DNA from: CBDCPI01 sp965220245
Lineage (GTDB): Bacteria; Chloroflexota; Dehalococcoidia; Lucifugimonadales; UBA3495
Direction: 5' to 3'
Assembly (NCBI GenBank): GCA_965220245.1
Contig: CBDCPI010000013.1
Span: 186,001 to 250,000, forward strand
DNA length: 64,000 nucleotides
The position numbers and the translations under genes are program-made. This document shows positions 8,721 through 16,671 of the stretch, piece after piece; position 1 is the stretch's first letter, and each line of letters starts with the position of its first letter. Under the pieces are notes generated by a model that saw only the letters and a program-made list of their open reading frames with translations, did no database searches and was not told the origin of the DNA.

Positions 8721-9845
8721 TCAGCTAGCAGGTCCGGCAAACCGGCCCGGAGCAAACTGCTCGACAGAGACCCCGGTGGAGCCTTGGGTGATCAGGTCGG
8801 CAACGGCTTTCCCCATGGCGGGGCTCAACAGGACCCCTTTTTTACCCGCGCCAGTGGCCAGATAAACGTTATCCCAGCCCGGCGCCCGGCCAACTATGGG
8901 CAACCAGTCGGGCGTTACCGGGCGCAAGCAGGCGGTGTGTTGCACCAGTCTCGCCTCAGCGATGCTAGGGATAAGTTTCACCGCTCCCTCTAAGAGTCGC
9001 CAGCGGGCCGATTCGCTGGGGTCCCTATCGTAGCCGCGCCAATCCTCGGTGGCGCCGCACCAGACCAAGCCGTCGGGCTTGGAGTACAAGGAGCCGCCGC
9101 CACCGGACCAGTCGTGGGACAAGGGGCCGCCGGGAATTTCGAGCCTCAGAATCTCACCTTTGAGTGGGTCGACTGGTAGATACACTCCCAGCCACCGCTC
9201 GGCTTGACGGGACCAAGGCCCGGTCGCTAGCACTACGCTTTCGCAGGGGAGGACGCCGTCTTCCAAGACGACGCCAGTAACCCGCCATTTGGAGCCTTCC
9301 AGGCCATTGACGACGCCGGGCCGCACCGACGCGCCCAAGTTCTCCGCCGCCCTAGCCAAGGCCAGGGTGTATTGGTAGCTGTCCAGCGCTGCATTGCCTC
9401 GGGCCATAACCCCCCGGAGCACCTTGTCGGAAACTCTCGGCTCCAAGTCCAGAAGTTGCTCCCGGTCCAAGATGCTGGCCTCGAAACCGTCGGCGGCAAG
9501 AAAGGCGTCGGCAGTCTCTTGAAGACCGGGCAGCTCCGATTCTTGAAAAGCCGCTTGGACCAAAGAAACGATGCGCCATTGGTAGTCGATACCGGTCTCG
9601 TCTAGTAACCGGGGCCACAACTCCTTATGCATCAGGTAAGATTCCATAGCGATGGGCCCAATGGGTCCGGGAATGCCGATTCCCTGCAGGGGGTTGAGCC
9701 CGCCCGCCGAGAATCCGGAAGCTTGGGAGCCAATGCCGTCGCGCTCAATGACAGTGGACTTCACCCCGGTCTTAGCCAAGTGGTAAGCGACGGAGCATCC
9801 GGCAGCGCCGCCACCAATGACGACAACGTCGTTGGTAATACTCAT
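8721..9845 (-). CDS. FAD-dependent oxidoreductase of the DAO (glycine/D-amino-acid oxidase) family
   Basis: A 374-residue protein with N-terminal dinucleotide-binding motif VVVIGGGAAGCSVAYHLAKT, followed by ERDGIGSQASGFSAGG, a FAD-contacting segment typical of DAO-fold enzymes. A second FAD segment is VVLATGPWSRQAERWLG and the C-terminal signature is TACLRPVTPDWLPIVGRAPG then YLATGAGKKGVLLSPAMGKA, as in ThiO, sarcosine oxidase and D-amino acid dehydrogenases. The reaction is probably oxidation of a primary or secondary amine of an amino acid; the substrate cannot be assigned. A damaged duplicate of its 3' third lies at 6006-6370. The methyltransferase upstream (9900-10670) has the same strand and may be co-transcribed. 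Confidence 0.85.
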   Translation of the reverse strand: MSITNDVVVIGGGAAGCSVAYHLAKTGVKSTVIERDGIGSQASGFSAGGLNPLQGIGIPGPIGPIAMESYLMHKELWPRLLDETGIDYQWRIVSLVQAAFQESELPGLQETADAFLAADGFEASILDREQLLDLEPRVSDKVLRGVMARGNAALDSYQYTLALARAAENLGASVRPGVVNGLEGSKWRVTGVVLEDGVLPCESVVLATGPWSRQAERWLGVYLPVDPLKGEILRLEIPGGPLSHDWSGGGGSLYSKPDGLVWCGATEDWRGYDRDPSESARWRLLEGAVKLIPSIAEARLVQHTACLRPVTPDWLPIVGRAPGWDNVYLATGAGKKGVLLSPAMGKAVADLITQGSTGVSVEQFAPGRFAGPAS

Positions 9846-9899
9846 TCCATCCTCAGCAGGCCAATATCCTGGCGCCTTCCCCAGGTAACTATCACAAAT

Positions 9900-10670
9900 T
9901 TACGTTGGACATCCGATCAAGAAACAGACCCCGCCCGGCGGGGTTTGCTCCACCCCAATCTCCCAAGAATAGTTTTCGCAACTCAGCCCGTCTACCAGTT
10001 CATGGAGCTCCGCAACGGAGTAGGTCCTGAGACAAGATACTATGGCGTCCCAGGTTAAAAAGGCCGGGACTACCGGCAGCGCGTAGGTCCAAAGCAGCCG
10101 GCTCCAGCGGAAAGGGCGAATAAATGGGGTGGATGACCATATTGCCAGCGGCAACAGCGTAGCGCCTAAAATGTGAAGCGGGCTCCGGCGGGTTATCTCG
10201 AACACCCCAATGGGTTGCCGATGGTCCACCGCATCCTGAAGGATATGCCGGGCGGTCTCTGGACCAAAGTGGTGCAGTCCCGAGAACAGGGTGCGAAAGC
10301 CGACCAGATGGGCGGGCACCGCGGTGGCGTCTACCGGGGTCTCGATGAAGTCGACCCCACCTCCGGTAACCCGCCGGGCACGTTCAAAGGCAGGCCGGTT
10401 GGGAAACTTGTCGGTGAGAATAACCGGGACCGGCTGTCCACCGGCAGCTAATTGGTTGCGAATGGCCACGGCGGGACCTGCGCCTCCGGAGCAAAGGTCC
10501 AGAATTCCCGGACTGCCCGTGGCCGCCAGTGCCCTTGCCAGCCGGGGGACCATAGCCCGGTAAGGCCTGGCGACCTCCGCCACAAACCGCATAAAATCGG
10601 TGCCAACGTCGCGGACCGATTTGGGAAACCAACTCTGGTCCTCCAGCTCGAAGAGATGAAGCCGCATCAT
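9900..10670 (-). CDS. Class I SAM-dependent methyltransferase-like protein
   Basis: A 256-residue protein. Residues 55-62, LDLCSGGAGP, form the SAM-binding motif I of a Rossmann methyltransferase. VILTDKFPNRPAFERARR is the motif II strand with an acidic residue, and FRTLFSGLHHFGPETARHIL matches the motif IV region where class I enzymes have a short 'hhcHH' loop. The later half contains a hydrophobic stretch (ILGATLLPLAIWSS; LLWTYALPVVPAFLTW) that could be membrane-associated. Substrate is unknown. It lies upstream of, and in the same direction as, the FAD oxidoreductase. Confidence 0.7.
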   Translation of the reverse strand: MMRLHLFELEDQSWFPKSVRDVGTDFMRFVAEVARPYRAMVPRLARALAATGSPGILDLCSGGAGPAVAIRNQLAAGGQPVPVILTDKFPNRPAFERARRVTGGGVDFIETPVDATAVPAHLVGFRTLFSGLHHFGPETARHILQDAVDHRQPIGVFEITRRSPLHILGATLLPLAIWSSTPFIRPFRWSRLLWTYALPVVPAFLTWDAIVSCLRTYSVAELHELVDGLSCENYSWEIGVEQTPPGGVCFLIGCPT

Positions 10671-10788
10671 CGACGCTCAGCGTTAGCTGCTATTGGCCCC
10701 TAATCCGAGGCTATGGGGAGCCCTTAGAACACTTGATACCTTGGCCAACCAGTCTACACCCTGCGCCCCACCGTTGCGCCGGATACCA

Positions 10789-10819
10789 TTGCACGGGAAA
10801 CGACTAGACCCCATATAAT
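10789..10819 (+). promoter_or_regulatory. Probable sigma-70-type promoter of the FmdB-like gene
   Basis: A perfect -10 hexamer TATAAT at 10814-10819 is preceded by TTGCAC at 10789-10794 with a 19-bp spacer. A start about seven bases downstream would give a very short leader that includes the GGAGGG ribosome-binding site at 10831-10836. Confidence 0.45.
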
Positions 10820-10839
10820 AAGTGGCTATAGGAGGGAAT

Positions 10840-11088
10840 ATGCCGATTTACGAGTACTATTGTGAGAATTGCCGCACGGAGTACGAGTTGATTCGCCCCG
10901 TTTCTCGGATGGATGAGCCGGCCCCTTGCGCCACATGCGGGCAGCCGGGACGCAGGCAATTGTCCCACTTCTCGTTCAAGTCCAACACTTTCAGCGCCCC
11001 CAAGCTCGGTCCCGCAGCTCAGGGTCCTTTCCGGGCCCACAACCGGGAGCCAGCTCCAAATCCGGAGGAACCCGCCTCCTCCGAATAG
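10840..11088 (+). CDS. FmdB-family zinc ribbon protein
   Basis: An 82-residue protein starting MPIYEYYCENCRTEYELIRP, the standard N-terminus of FmdB/CxxC_CxxC_SSSS regulators. Two cysteine knuckles, CENC (8-11) and CATC (near 28-31), should bind one zinc. The tail is proline/alanine rich and disordered. The family was first described upstream of formamidase and amidase genes as a putative regulator; its true function is unsettled. ATG 10840 is chosen over an in-frame upstream start at 10822 because GGAGGG at 10831-10836 precedes it and homologues begin with MPIYEY. Confidence 0.88.
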   Translation: MPIYEYYCENCRTEYELIRPVSRMDEPAPCATCGQPGRRQLSHFSFKSNTFSAPKLGPAAQGPFRAHNREPAPNPEEPASSE

Positions 11089-11105
11089 ATACTAAGCCGG
11101 GCTGC

Positions 11106-11453
11106 TTAAACCCCGGGCGGCTCCGGTTCGCTACGAGCTTGGTTGCAAGCAATGCAGGTGCAAATCGAGCGCAGCACCCGATAAGTGTAGATGCCGGTGT
11201 AATGGGCGTCGCTCCAGAGGAATTGCATCCCGTAGTTGCCCACCGGCATGTGGTCCACCGCATGTACGTCTTGGGCGACTTGGTCCGGGTCCAGCCGGAC
11301 CCTGCCGGTCATCTCTTCGACGCAACTGGCGCAAGGACACCGGAGTCTAAGAAACCGGTGAGGGTAGGGGCTGCGGTGCCCATCATCCCACAGGATGCTG
11401 ATGGACTGCCCGGAAATATCGATTTCTTTGGGGAAAACGGCTTCTTGCATCAC
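11106..11453 (-). CDS. DUF971 family protein
   Basis: A 115-residue protein with the DUF971 layout (N-terminal domain of gamma-butyrobetaine hydroxylase): ISGQSISILWDDGHRSPYPH, then FLRLRCPCASCVEEMTG, and VGNYGMQFLWSDAHYTGIYT. Stand-alone DUF971 proteins commonly sit next to Mrp/ApbC Fe-S carriers; none is present here. The CPCASC cluster plus the C-terminal CTCIAC suggest metal binding. A MITE-1 copy begins at 11467, only 13 bp upstream of the start, so its native promoter has probably been displaced or replaced by the element. Confidence 0.85.
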   Translation of the reverse strand: MMQEAVFPKEIDISGQSISILWDDGHRSPYPHRFLRLRCPCASCVEEMTGRVRLDPDQVAQDVHAVDHMPVGNYGMQFLWSDAHYTGIYTYRVLRSICTCIACNQARSEPEPPGV

Positions 11454-11466
11454 TTCATTTACCTAT

Positions 11467-11660
11467 TACTGATGCGTGAATTAAGAATTAAACTCTGGCT
11501 CATCCTCACCTGTCATTCCCGCTTTCGCGGGAATCCAGAAGTACTATTAGCCAACCACCTTCCCTTAGACGTGCATGGACTCAGACGTGCATGGACTCCC
11601 GCCTTCGCGGGAGTGACGATGGAAAGACTAGAGTTCAGATATTTACTCACGTATCAGTTA
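11467..11660. repeat. MITE-1 family, copy B
   Basis: The left end is TACTGATGCGTGAATTAAG at 11467-11485 and the right end is ACTCACGTATCAGTTA at 11645-11660, an imperfect inverted repeat. The interior carries two GTCATTCCCGCTTTCGCGGG-type hairpin arms plus a short internal duplication of GACGTGCATGGACTC. The final TTA on the plus strand is the TAA stop codon of the minus-strand ThDP enzyme gene. Confidence 0.75.
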
Positions 11661-13343
11661 AGAGCGGCCCGTCGGCGCTTGCACATCTGACAACCGGGCT
11701 GGCCGAGGTAGCTCAGCGGGGTCAACCGGGATTTCAATGATGCTGGGGCCGTCAGCCTCCAATGCTTCCAGAAATGCGTTTCCGATGTCCGCCGGCCGGT
11801 CAACGTAGAACCCGGCGCCGCCGAATATCTCGGCGTATTTGTCAAACCGGGGGTTGTTGGTGTCGGCGCCCACGTACCTTTCGTTGAAGGCATCGCGCTG
11901 GTAGGCTTTCTCCGAACCCCAACAATCGTTGTTGAGAATTACCGTTACCACTCTCAGCCCGTAACGGACCGCGGTGGCAAACTCTTGAGCGTTGAATAGG
12001 AAGCCGCCGTCGCCGTTAAAGTTGACGACCGGCCTATCCGGTGCAGCGAACTTGGCGCCCAGCGCCGCCGGGAAGCTGAATCCCAGACCTCCCAGGTCCA
12101 ACGACATCATCAAGCTGCGGGGCTGGGGAAAGTGGAGCCGGTCTTGCCCGAAGTTGGGGCCGACTCCGGCGTCCAAGGCCACGATAGCGTCTTCGGGCAT
12201 CACCTTACGTAGCTCTGCGTAGACCCGCTGCGGCTTCATGGGCGTGCTCTCCAATCTCTCCTCGTCTTCCAGTCTTTCCCGGCGTCTGGCGGCCCACTGG
12301 CCGATGTCCTCCACCCAGGCTGAATTATGCCGCGGCTCGGCGTGGCGCACAGACTCGATTAGTCCCTGCATGACTGCCTTGGCGTCGCCCTCAATACCCA
12401 CCGACAGCGGATAGTTTCGGCCCAACTCTTGAGGATCGATCTCGATTTGGATGATCCGGGCATCGGCCGGAATAAAGCGGTGGTCGTAGAAAGTGGTGGA
12501 CTGGCCTAAGCGGGTGCCCACCGCCAAAATCACGTCCGACTGCCGGACCGCCTCGATACCCTCGGGCGCTCCAAGCCGACCCAAGTGGCCCAGAAAATAG
12601 GGGTGATTGTTGGGCACGGCGTCGGCCCGGCCGTAGGAGGTTACCATCGGCGCTCCCAGCAAGTCCGCCATCGAAGCGACTTCATCGCCGGCCTCGCTCC
12701 ACTGCACGCCTCCTCCGGCGAGTATGACCGGCCGTTCTGCCGACAGCAGGAGGTTGGCCGCTTTGTCGATGAGGTTCCGGTCGCCCCGGGCCCTGGTCTG
12801 GCCCGAGCGGTAAGCGTTCGGTGGCAGGGCTTCCAACTCAATCTCAGCGCCGGGCAAGAGGTCTCGCGGTATGTCCAAAAGCACCGGGCCCATCTTGCCG
12901 GACATCGCCACCCGGAAGGCGTGACGCAGCGCGTCGGGCAGGCGCTCGGTCTTGTTAACCGGGAATGACGCTTTGGTAATGGGCCGGAAAAGGGAGACTT
13001 GATCAAACTCCTGGGTTGAGTCCCGGTACTGGTGGTCCCGGGAGGCCGAAGGCGCCAGCACCACCACCGGCGAGTGGGCCACGTAGGCCGAAGCGATGCC
13101 GTAGGTCAGGTTCAGCACCCCCGGGCCATTGGTTGCCAGGCACACACTGGGAGCGCCGGAGATGCGGCTATAGCCGTCGGCCATCAAAGCGCCGCCCTGC
13201 TCGTGGCGCACCCCCACAAACTGGATGTCGTCCCGGTCATACAAGGGGTCCAGGACATCCAGGAAGGAGGAGCCCACAATGCCGAAGATGTGGGAGACCC
13301 CTTCCTGTCGCAGCAACTCGATTATCGCCTCGCCAGCTTTCAT
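11658..13343 (-). CDS. Thiamine-diphosphate-dependent enzyme of the acetolactate synthase/oxalyl-CoA decarboxylase superfamily
   Basis: 561 residues from the chosen start MKAGEAIIELLRQEGVSHIF. The PYR domain has the catalytic glutamate context RHEQGGALMADGYSR. The central domain follows from about 190 (ERPVILAGGGVQWSEAGDE), and the PP domain has the ThDP/Mg motif NFNGDGGFLFNAQEFATAVR with VTVILNNDCWGS. The fold covers acetolactate synthase, sulfoacetaldehyde acetyltransferase, benzoylformate decarboxylase and relatives; no regulatory-subunit gene is adjacent, so a catabolic decarboxylase or lyase is as likely as valine/isoleucine synthesis. Frame extends upstream to 13454, but that part runs into a repeat, so the later start is preferred; a GTG just upstream with GGAGG nearby is an alternative. 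The stop codon lies in the MITE-1 copy B end. Confidence 0.85.
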   Translation of the reverse strand: MKAGEAIIELLRQEGVSHIFGIVGSSFLDVLDPLYDRDDIQFVGVRHEQGGALMADGYSRISGAPSVCLATNGPGVLNLTYGIASAYVAHSPVVVLAPSASRDHQYRDSTQEFDQVSLFRPITKASFPVNKTERLPDALRHAFRVAMSGKMGPVLLDIPRDLLPGAEIELEALPPNAYRSGQTRARGDRNLIDKAANLLLSAERPVILAGGGVQWSEAGDEVASMADLLGAPMVTSYGRADAVPNNHPYFLGHLGRLGAPEGIEAVRQSDVILAVGTRLGQSTTFYDHRFIPADARIIQIEIDPQELGRNYPLSVGIEGDAKAVMQGLIESVRHAEPRHNSAWVEDIGQWAARRRERLEDEERLESTPMKPQRVYAELRKVMPEDAIVALDAGVGPNFGQDRLHFPQPRSLMMSLDLGGLGFSFPAALGAKFAAPDRPVVNFNGDGGFLFNAQEFATAVRYGLRVVTVILNNDCWGSEKAYQRDAFNERYVGADTNNPRFDKYAEIFGGAGFYVDRPADIGNAFLEALEADGPSIIEIPVDPAELPRPARLSDVQAPTGRS

Positions 13344-13433
13344 TTTCTCGGCCAAAGCGGCCACCTCCGGAGAATTCTGACGCCCTGAGTGTAACACAAA
13401 GGCCGGCGCACCCGACGCAGGACGCCGACGACC

Positions 13434-13785
13434 GCAGGGCCTTTCAATTGTCACCCTAGTCTGCTGTCACCCTAGTCTGCTATTCGTCACCCTAAACGGA
13501 GTGAAGGGTCTAAAATTCCTCTAGCAAGGCGACGTTTATTCCGGCGAGAATTTCAGATTCCTCGCTCCGCTCGGAATGACAATTACTGATACGTGAATGA
13601 ATCTCTAAACCATGCCATGCCATCATTGACGCCCAACCCGTCATTCCGGCGCAGGCCGGAATCCACAGGCGCTAAGGGAGAGAAACGTAACTGTCTGAAA
13701 GGACTTCTGGATTCCAGCCTGCGCCGGAATGACGGGGGAACGCCAGAGTTTAGCAATCGATTCACGCATCAGTAAAAGAGCCTGG
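13434..13785. repeat. MITE-2 copy interrupted by a MITE-1 insertion
   Basis: The left end GCAGGGCCTTTCAATTGTCA at about 13434-13453 matches the MITE-2 terminus. A 16-bp tandem duplication (GTCACCCTAGTCTGCT at 13450-13465 and 13466-13481) follows. The expected right end, TGACAATTGAAAGACCCTG in other copies, is split here: TGACAAT ends at 13583, MITE-1 fills 13584-13774, and AAAGAGCCTGG resumes at 13775. Confidence 0.75.
13584..13774. repeat. MITE-1 family, copy C (nested in MITE-2)
   Basis: A 191-bp element with left end TACTGATACGTGAATGAAT and right end ATTCACGCATCAGTA, each including the flanking TA. Inside are two convergent CCGGCGCAGGCCGGAATCC-type arms. Subterminal TCTCTAAAC and GTTTAGCAATC also match in inverted orientation. 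Insertion duplicated a TA in the host repeat, as Tc1/IS630 transposases do. Confidence 0.8.
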
Positions 13786-13948
13786 CGACGACCGGGCAAG
13801 ATTTGACTGTCCATTTATTGCTTCCTATCATAGAATCTTCCCAACAATAGACAGCCGCCGTAGCGGTCGAGGCTGCCTGGCCTATGCCCATAAGGGTACT
13901 TGGGGCGGCCTCATACCCAGCGGCAACCACTCTGTTCAGGAGGGTCCC

Positions 13949-14722
13949 ATGGCTTACGAGCATATTTTGGTAGAAGTAGAAGAGGGAGTGACATTCCTGA
14001 CGTTAAACCGTCCGGAAGTTTTGAACGCTATGAACCGGCAGTTGAACTATGAGCTACACGATGCCGTGGTCCAAGCGAACCTCAATGATGAGATTGGCTG
14101 CATTGTGATCACCGGGTCCGGTGAACGGGCTTTTTCCGCCGGCGGCGACATTCATGAGCAGCGGCGAGACGCCCGAGATATGACCGAGGAAGAAAGGGAA
14201 CGGGGCGCGGCGGAGCGGGTCGAATGGTCATACGAAATCTCGGCTTCACCCAAGCCCGTCATCGGCATGATGAACGGTCTGGCTTATGGCGGCGGCGCGG
14301 TCTTGGCCTCGTCTTTGGACTTTCGGCTGGGTTGCCCTAACACCAGCTTCCGGTTCTTAGCGGCCGCTTACGGACGAATCAACTCGACTTGGACGCTGCC
14401 GAACCAGGTGGGTTGGCCCATGGCCAAGGAATTGCTGTTTAGCGGGCGGGTGGTGGAAGCGGAGGAAGCCTACCGGATTGGGCTGTTGAACCACTTGGTG
14501 CCAGCCGACGAGCTAAGGGCCAAGACCTTGGAGATCGCATCCGCCATCGCGAAAAACCGCCACGAGTCGGTCATGGGGGTGAAGGAGCTGCTGCTTCAAG
14601 ACTTGGGCGCCAACCTGAGAGAGATGTGGGACAACGAGCGGACCTTTACCACGGAGAAGGTGAAGGGGTATGGCGTGGAGGAGGCGTTCCCGGAGTTCTT
14701 GGCCCGCAGAGGCAGGCCCTAG
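13949..14722 (+). CDS. Enoyl-CoA hydratase/isomerase (crotonase) family protein
   Basis: A 257-residue crotonase-fold protein. Oxyanion-hole segments are SGERAFSAGGDIHEQ (about 53-67) and MMNGLAYGGGAVLASSLDFR (about 107-127). The region that in true hydratases carries the second catalytic glutamate (FGLPEV or PEIGL) reads AAYGRINSTWTLPNQVG, so it lacks the standard Glu, and the reaction is probably not simple hydration. Isomerase, hydrolase or decarboxylase chemistry is possible. The start ATG has AGGAGGG eight bases upstream. It stands alone and converges on the histidine operon. Confidence 0.82.
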   Translation: MAYEHILVEVEEGVTFLTLNRPEVLNAMNRQLNYELHDAVVQANLNDEIGCIVITGSGERAFSAGGDIHEQRRDARDMTEEERERGAAERVEWSYEISASPKPVIGMMNGLAYGGGAVLASSLDFRLGCPNTSFRFLAAAYGRINSTWTLPNQVGWPMAKELLFSGRVVEAEEAYRIGLLNHLVPADELRAKTLEIASAIAKNRHESVMGVKELLLQDLGANLREMWDNERTFTTEKVKGYGVEEAFPEFLARRGRP

Positions 14723-14789
14723 CTAACCCGCCGGGCTTGCACCCAACTTTCGAGAGCGCCGGCCGGAGTCGTATAGTTTTCAGGCTCCG

Positions 14790-14880
14790 GTGGCCCCTCG
14801 CCTAGCGCAAGCGTCCTTCGACTGCTCTCCCTCCGGTCGCTTCGCTGAGTGCCTGTCCTGAGCTTGTCAAAGGGATGAGC
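14790..14880. repeat. Short interspersed palindromic repeats between convergent genes
   Basis: The gap between the crotonase gene and hisB contains CCTTCGACTGCTCTCC...CCTGTCCTGAGCTTGTCAAAGGG. This is the 'CTTCGAC...GAGCTTGTC' type of extragenic repeat that also appears in the 38040-38160 element and at 63540. No gene is visible. Confidence 0.5.
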
Positions 14881-14895
14881 GGATTCTTTCATGGC

Positions 14896-15534
14896 CTATC
14901 CGGTGAGAGTGCCTTTGGTGCTGGGGACTTGGGACGGCGCCCGGGGGTCCGGCTCCAGCGCGTCGCGCAAGGACCGGGCCAGCGCCTTGCAGAGGGCCTC
15001 CGCTTTATGGTGGGGGTCGTTCCCCGCCAGAATGCGGCAGTGCAAGTTGATCTTGCCTTCGATGGCGAAGGACTCGAAGAAGTGGCGCACCAGCGAACCC
15101 GGCAGCGTCTCCACCATGGCGTCGTCTATGGTGGTCTCGATCACCGGGTAACCCCGGCCGCTACAGTCCAACGACACCATCGCTAGGGTCTCATCCAGCG
15201 GAACGATGGCGTGGCCCATCCTCCGGATTCCTCTGGCTTCCCCCAACGCTTCATGGAACGCCCGCCCTAGGGTAATAGCCACGTCTTCAACGAGATGGTG
15301 CCATCCGGTGTGCAGGTCGCCCTTAGCCTTCAAGTTTATGTCAATCATGCCGTGCCGGGAGATTTGGCTGACCATGTGGTCCAAGAACCCATTGCCCGTA
15401 TCAACCGAGTAGATGCCCTGCCCGTCGAGGTCCAGGGTAAGCGCTATATCGGTCTCACCGGTGGTCCGGGTTAAGGACGCGGTGCGGGTCCCGGACAGAG
15501 CCAAAGCGTTATCATCGGCCTGCTCAGATGTCAT
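14896..15534 (-). CDS. hisB: Imidazoleglycerol-phosphate dehydratase
   Basis: A 212-residue monofunctional HisB. Duplicated metal-binding motifs are visible: GNGFLDHMVSQISRHG and GWHHLVEDVAITLGRAFHEA in the first half, and SLVRHFFESFA and GNDPHHKAEALCKALARSLR in the second. It dehydrates imidazole-glycerol phosphate to imidazole-acetol phosphate, step 6 of histidine synthesis, in the cytoplasm. Its start overlaps the end of hisC by 11 bp, implying translational coupling. It is the last gene of the operon; hisH/hisA/hisF do not follow in this window. Confidence 0.95.
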   Translation of the reverse strand: MTSEQADDNALALSGTRTASLTRTTGETDIALTLDLDGQGIYSVDTGNGFLDHMVSQISRHGMIDINLKAKGDLHTGWHHLVEDVAITLGRAFHEALGEARGIRRMGHAIVPLDETLAMVSLDCSGRGYPVIETTIDDAMVETLPGSLVRHFFESFAIEGKINLHCRILAGNDPHHKAEALCKALARSLRDALEPDPRAPSQVPSTKGTLTG

Positions 15535-16633
15535 CGCTGCCTCCGGTTAGCTCGGCCAATGCCTCGGCCACGGCGTCGGTCTCGAAAGGGAAGCCCACGC
15601 TGGCCCGGACGTAGTCCCTCAACCGGTCGTTGTTCCAGTGGCGCAGGAAGATGCCGCGGCGGCAAAGCCCGTCGAATATCTCCTTGCCGCGTCCCTCCGG
15701 CAACCGGCAGAGAATGAAATTGGCCTGGGAGGGAAAGGGATTGACGTTGGCTAAGTCCGACAGCATACCGGCCATTCTTTCCCGTTCTTCGATGATGGCG
15801 TTCACCCGCTCCAAGAGGGCCGGCACGTCGGCCAAGGACGCCGTCAGGGCCACCTCAGCCGCCAAGTTTACGTTATAGGGCGGCTTGATAGCCATGATGG
15901 TCTGGGCCAATTCCGGATGCATCGCCCCCAGACCGATGCGCAGTCCCGCCAACCCGGCCCACTTGCTGAAGGTACGCAGCACCACCAAATTGGGGTACTC
16001 GTCCAACAGGTGCGCCATGGTCACACCGCTAAACTCGTAGTAAGCCTCGTCGACCACTACCATCAGGCCGGTGTCCAATAGGGCCAGAATCTCGGCTTCG
16101 GTAGCGAGATTCCCGCTGGGGTTGTTGGGGCTGGCGATGATTATCACTTTGGTCCCGGGGCTTATCGCCAGCTTGACCCCTTCGATGTCGATCTCGAAGT
16201 TTTCGTCCCGGGGAACCCCGATGGTCTCTCCGCCGCACAACCCGGTATTGAAAGAGTACATGCCGAAGGTTGGCGTCGGGATGATGACGTTGTCGCCGGG
16301 CCCGACGAAGACGCGCAGCAGCAGGTCGATTAGCTCGTCACTGCCGTTCCCGGCGACGATGCTTTCGGGAGGGACTTGTACGTACCCGGAGAGCACTTGG
16401 CGTAACTGCCGCTGGTTGGGGTCCGGATAGTGGTTGTAGTTGTGAAAGCTAGCCAGGGCCTCCGACACCCGGGGCGACGGGCCATAGGGGTTTTCGTTCC
16501 CATTGAGCCGGATAATCTTCTCCGGCGGGATTCCGGCCTGCTCCGCCATCACCTCCATGGGGTCTACGCCGTGGTAGACCTCCATACTTCGGATGTGCGG
16601 CAGCATCGCGTTTTTTATGGGAGAAGAGTCCAT
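15524..16633 (-). CDS. hisC: Histidinol-phosphate aminotransferase
   Basis: A 369-residue class I/II aminotransferase. It has IIRLNGNENPYGPSPRVSEA near the N-terminus, IASPNNPSGNLATEAEIL, VVDEAYYEFSG and the PLP-lysine region LRTFSKWAGLAGLRIG with K at about 224. The C-terminal SQANFILCRLPEGRG and YVRASVGFPFETDAV complete the HisC pattern. It transfers an amino group from glutamate to imidazole-acetol phosphate. It sits 38 bp downstream of hisD and overlaps hisB, consistent with one transcript. Confidence 0.95.
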   Translation of the reverse strand: MDSSPIKNAMLPHIRSMEVYHGVDPMEVMAEQAGIPPEKIIRLNGNENPYGPSPRVSEALASFHNYNHYPDPNQRQLRQVLSGYVQVPPESIVAGNGSDELIDLLLRVFVGPGDNVIIPTPTFGMYSFNTGLCGGETIGVPRDENFEIDIEGVKLAISPGTKVIIIASPNNPSGNLATEAEILALLDTGLMVVVDEAYYEFSGVTMAHLLDEYPNLVVLRTFSKWAGLAGLRIGLGAMHPELAQTIMAIKPPYNVNLAAEVALTASLADVPALLERVNAIIEERERMAGMLSDLANVNPFPSQANFILCRLPEGRGKEIFDGLCRRGIFLRHWNNDRLRDYVRASVGFPFETDAVAEALAELTGGSDDI

Positions 16634-16671
16634 AAGCCTACTTCCATAAGCCTAAGTGGGTGAGTCTTGAA

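Noticed and set aside
13343..13454. N-terminal extension of the ThDP enzyme to 13454
   Set aside because: The extra 37 residues are Arg/Pro-rich, run into the MITE-2 end and precede the normal family start.
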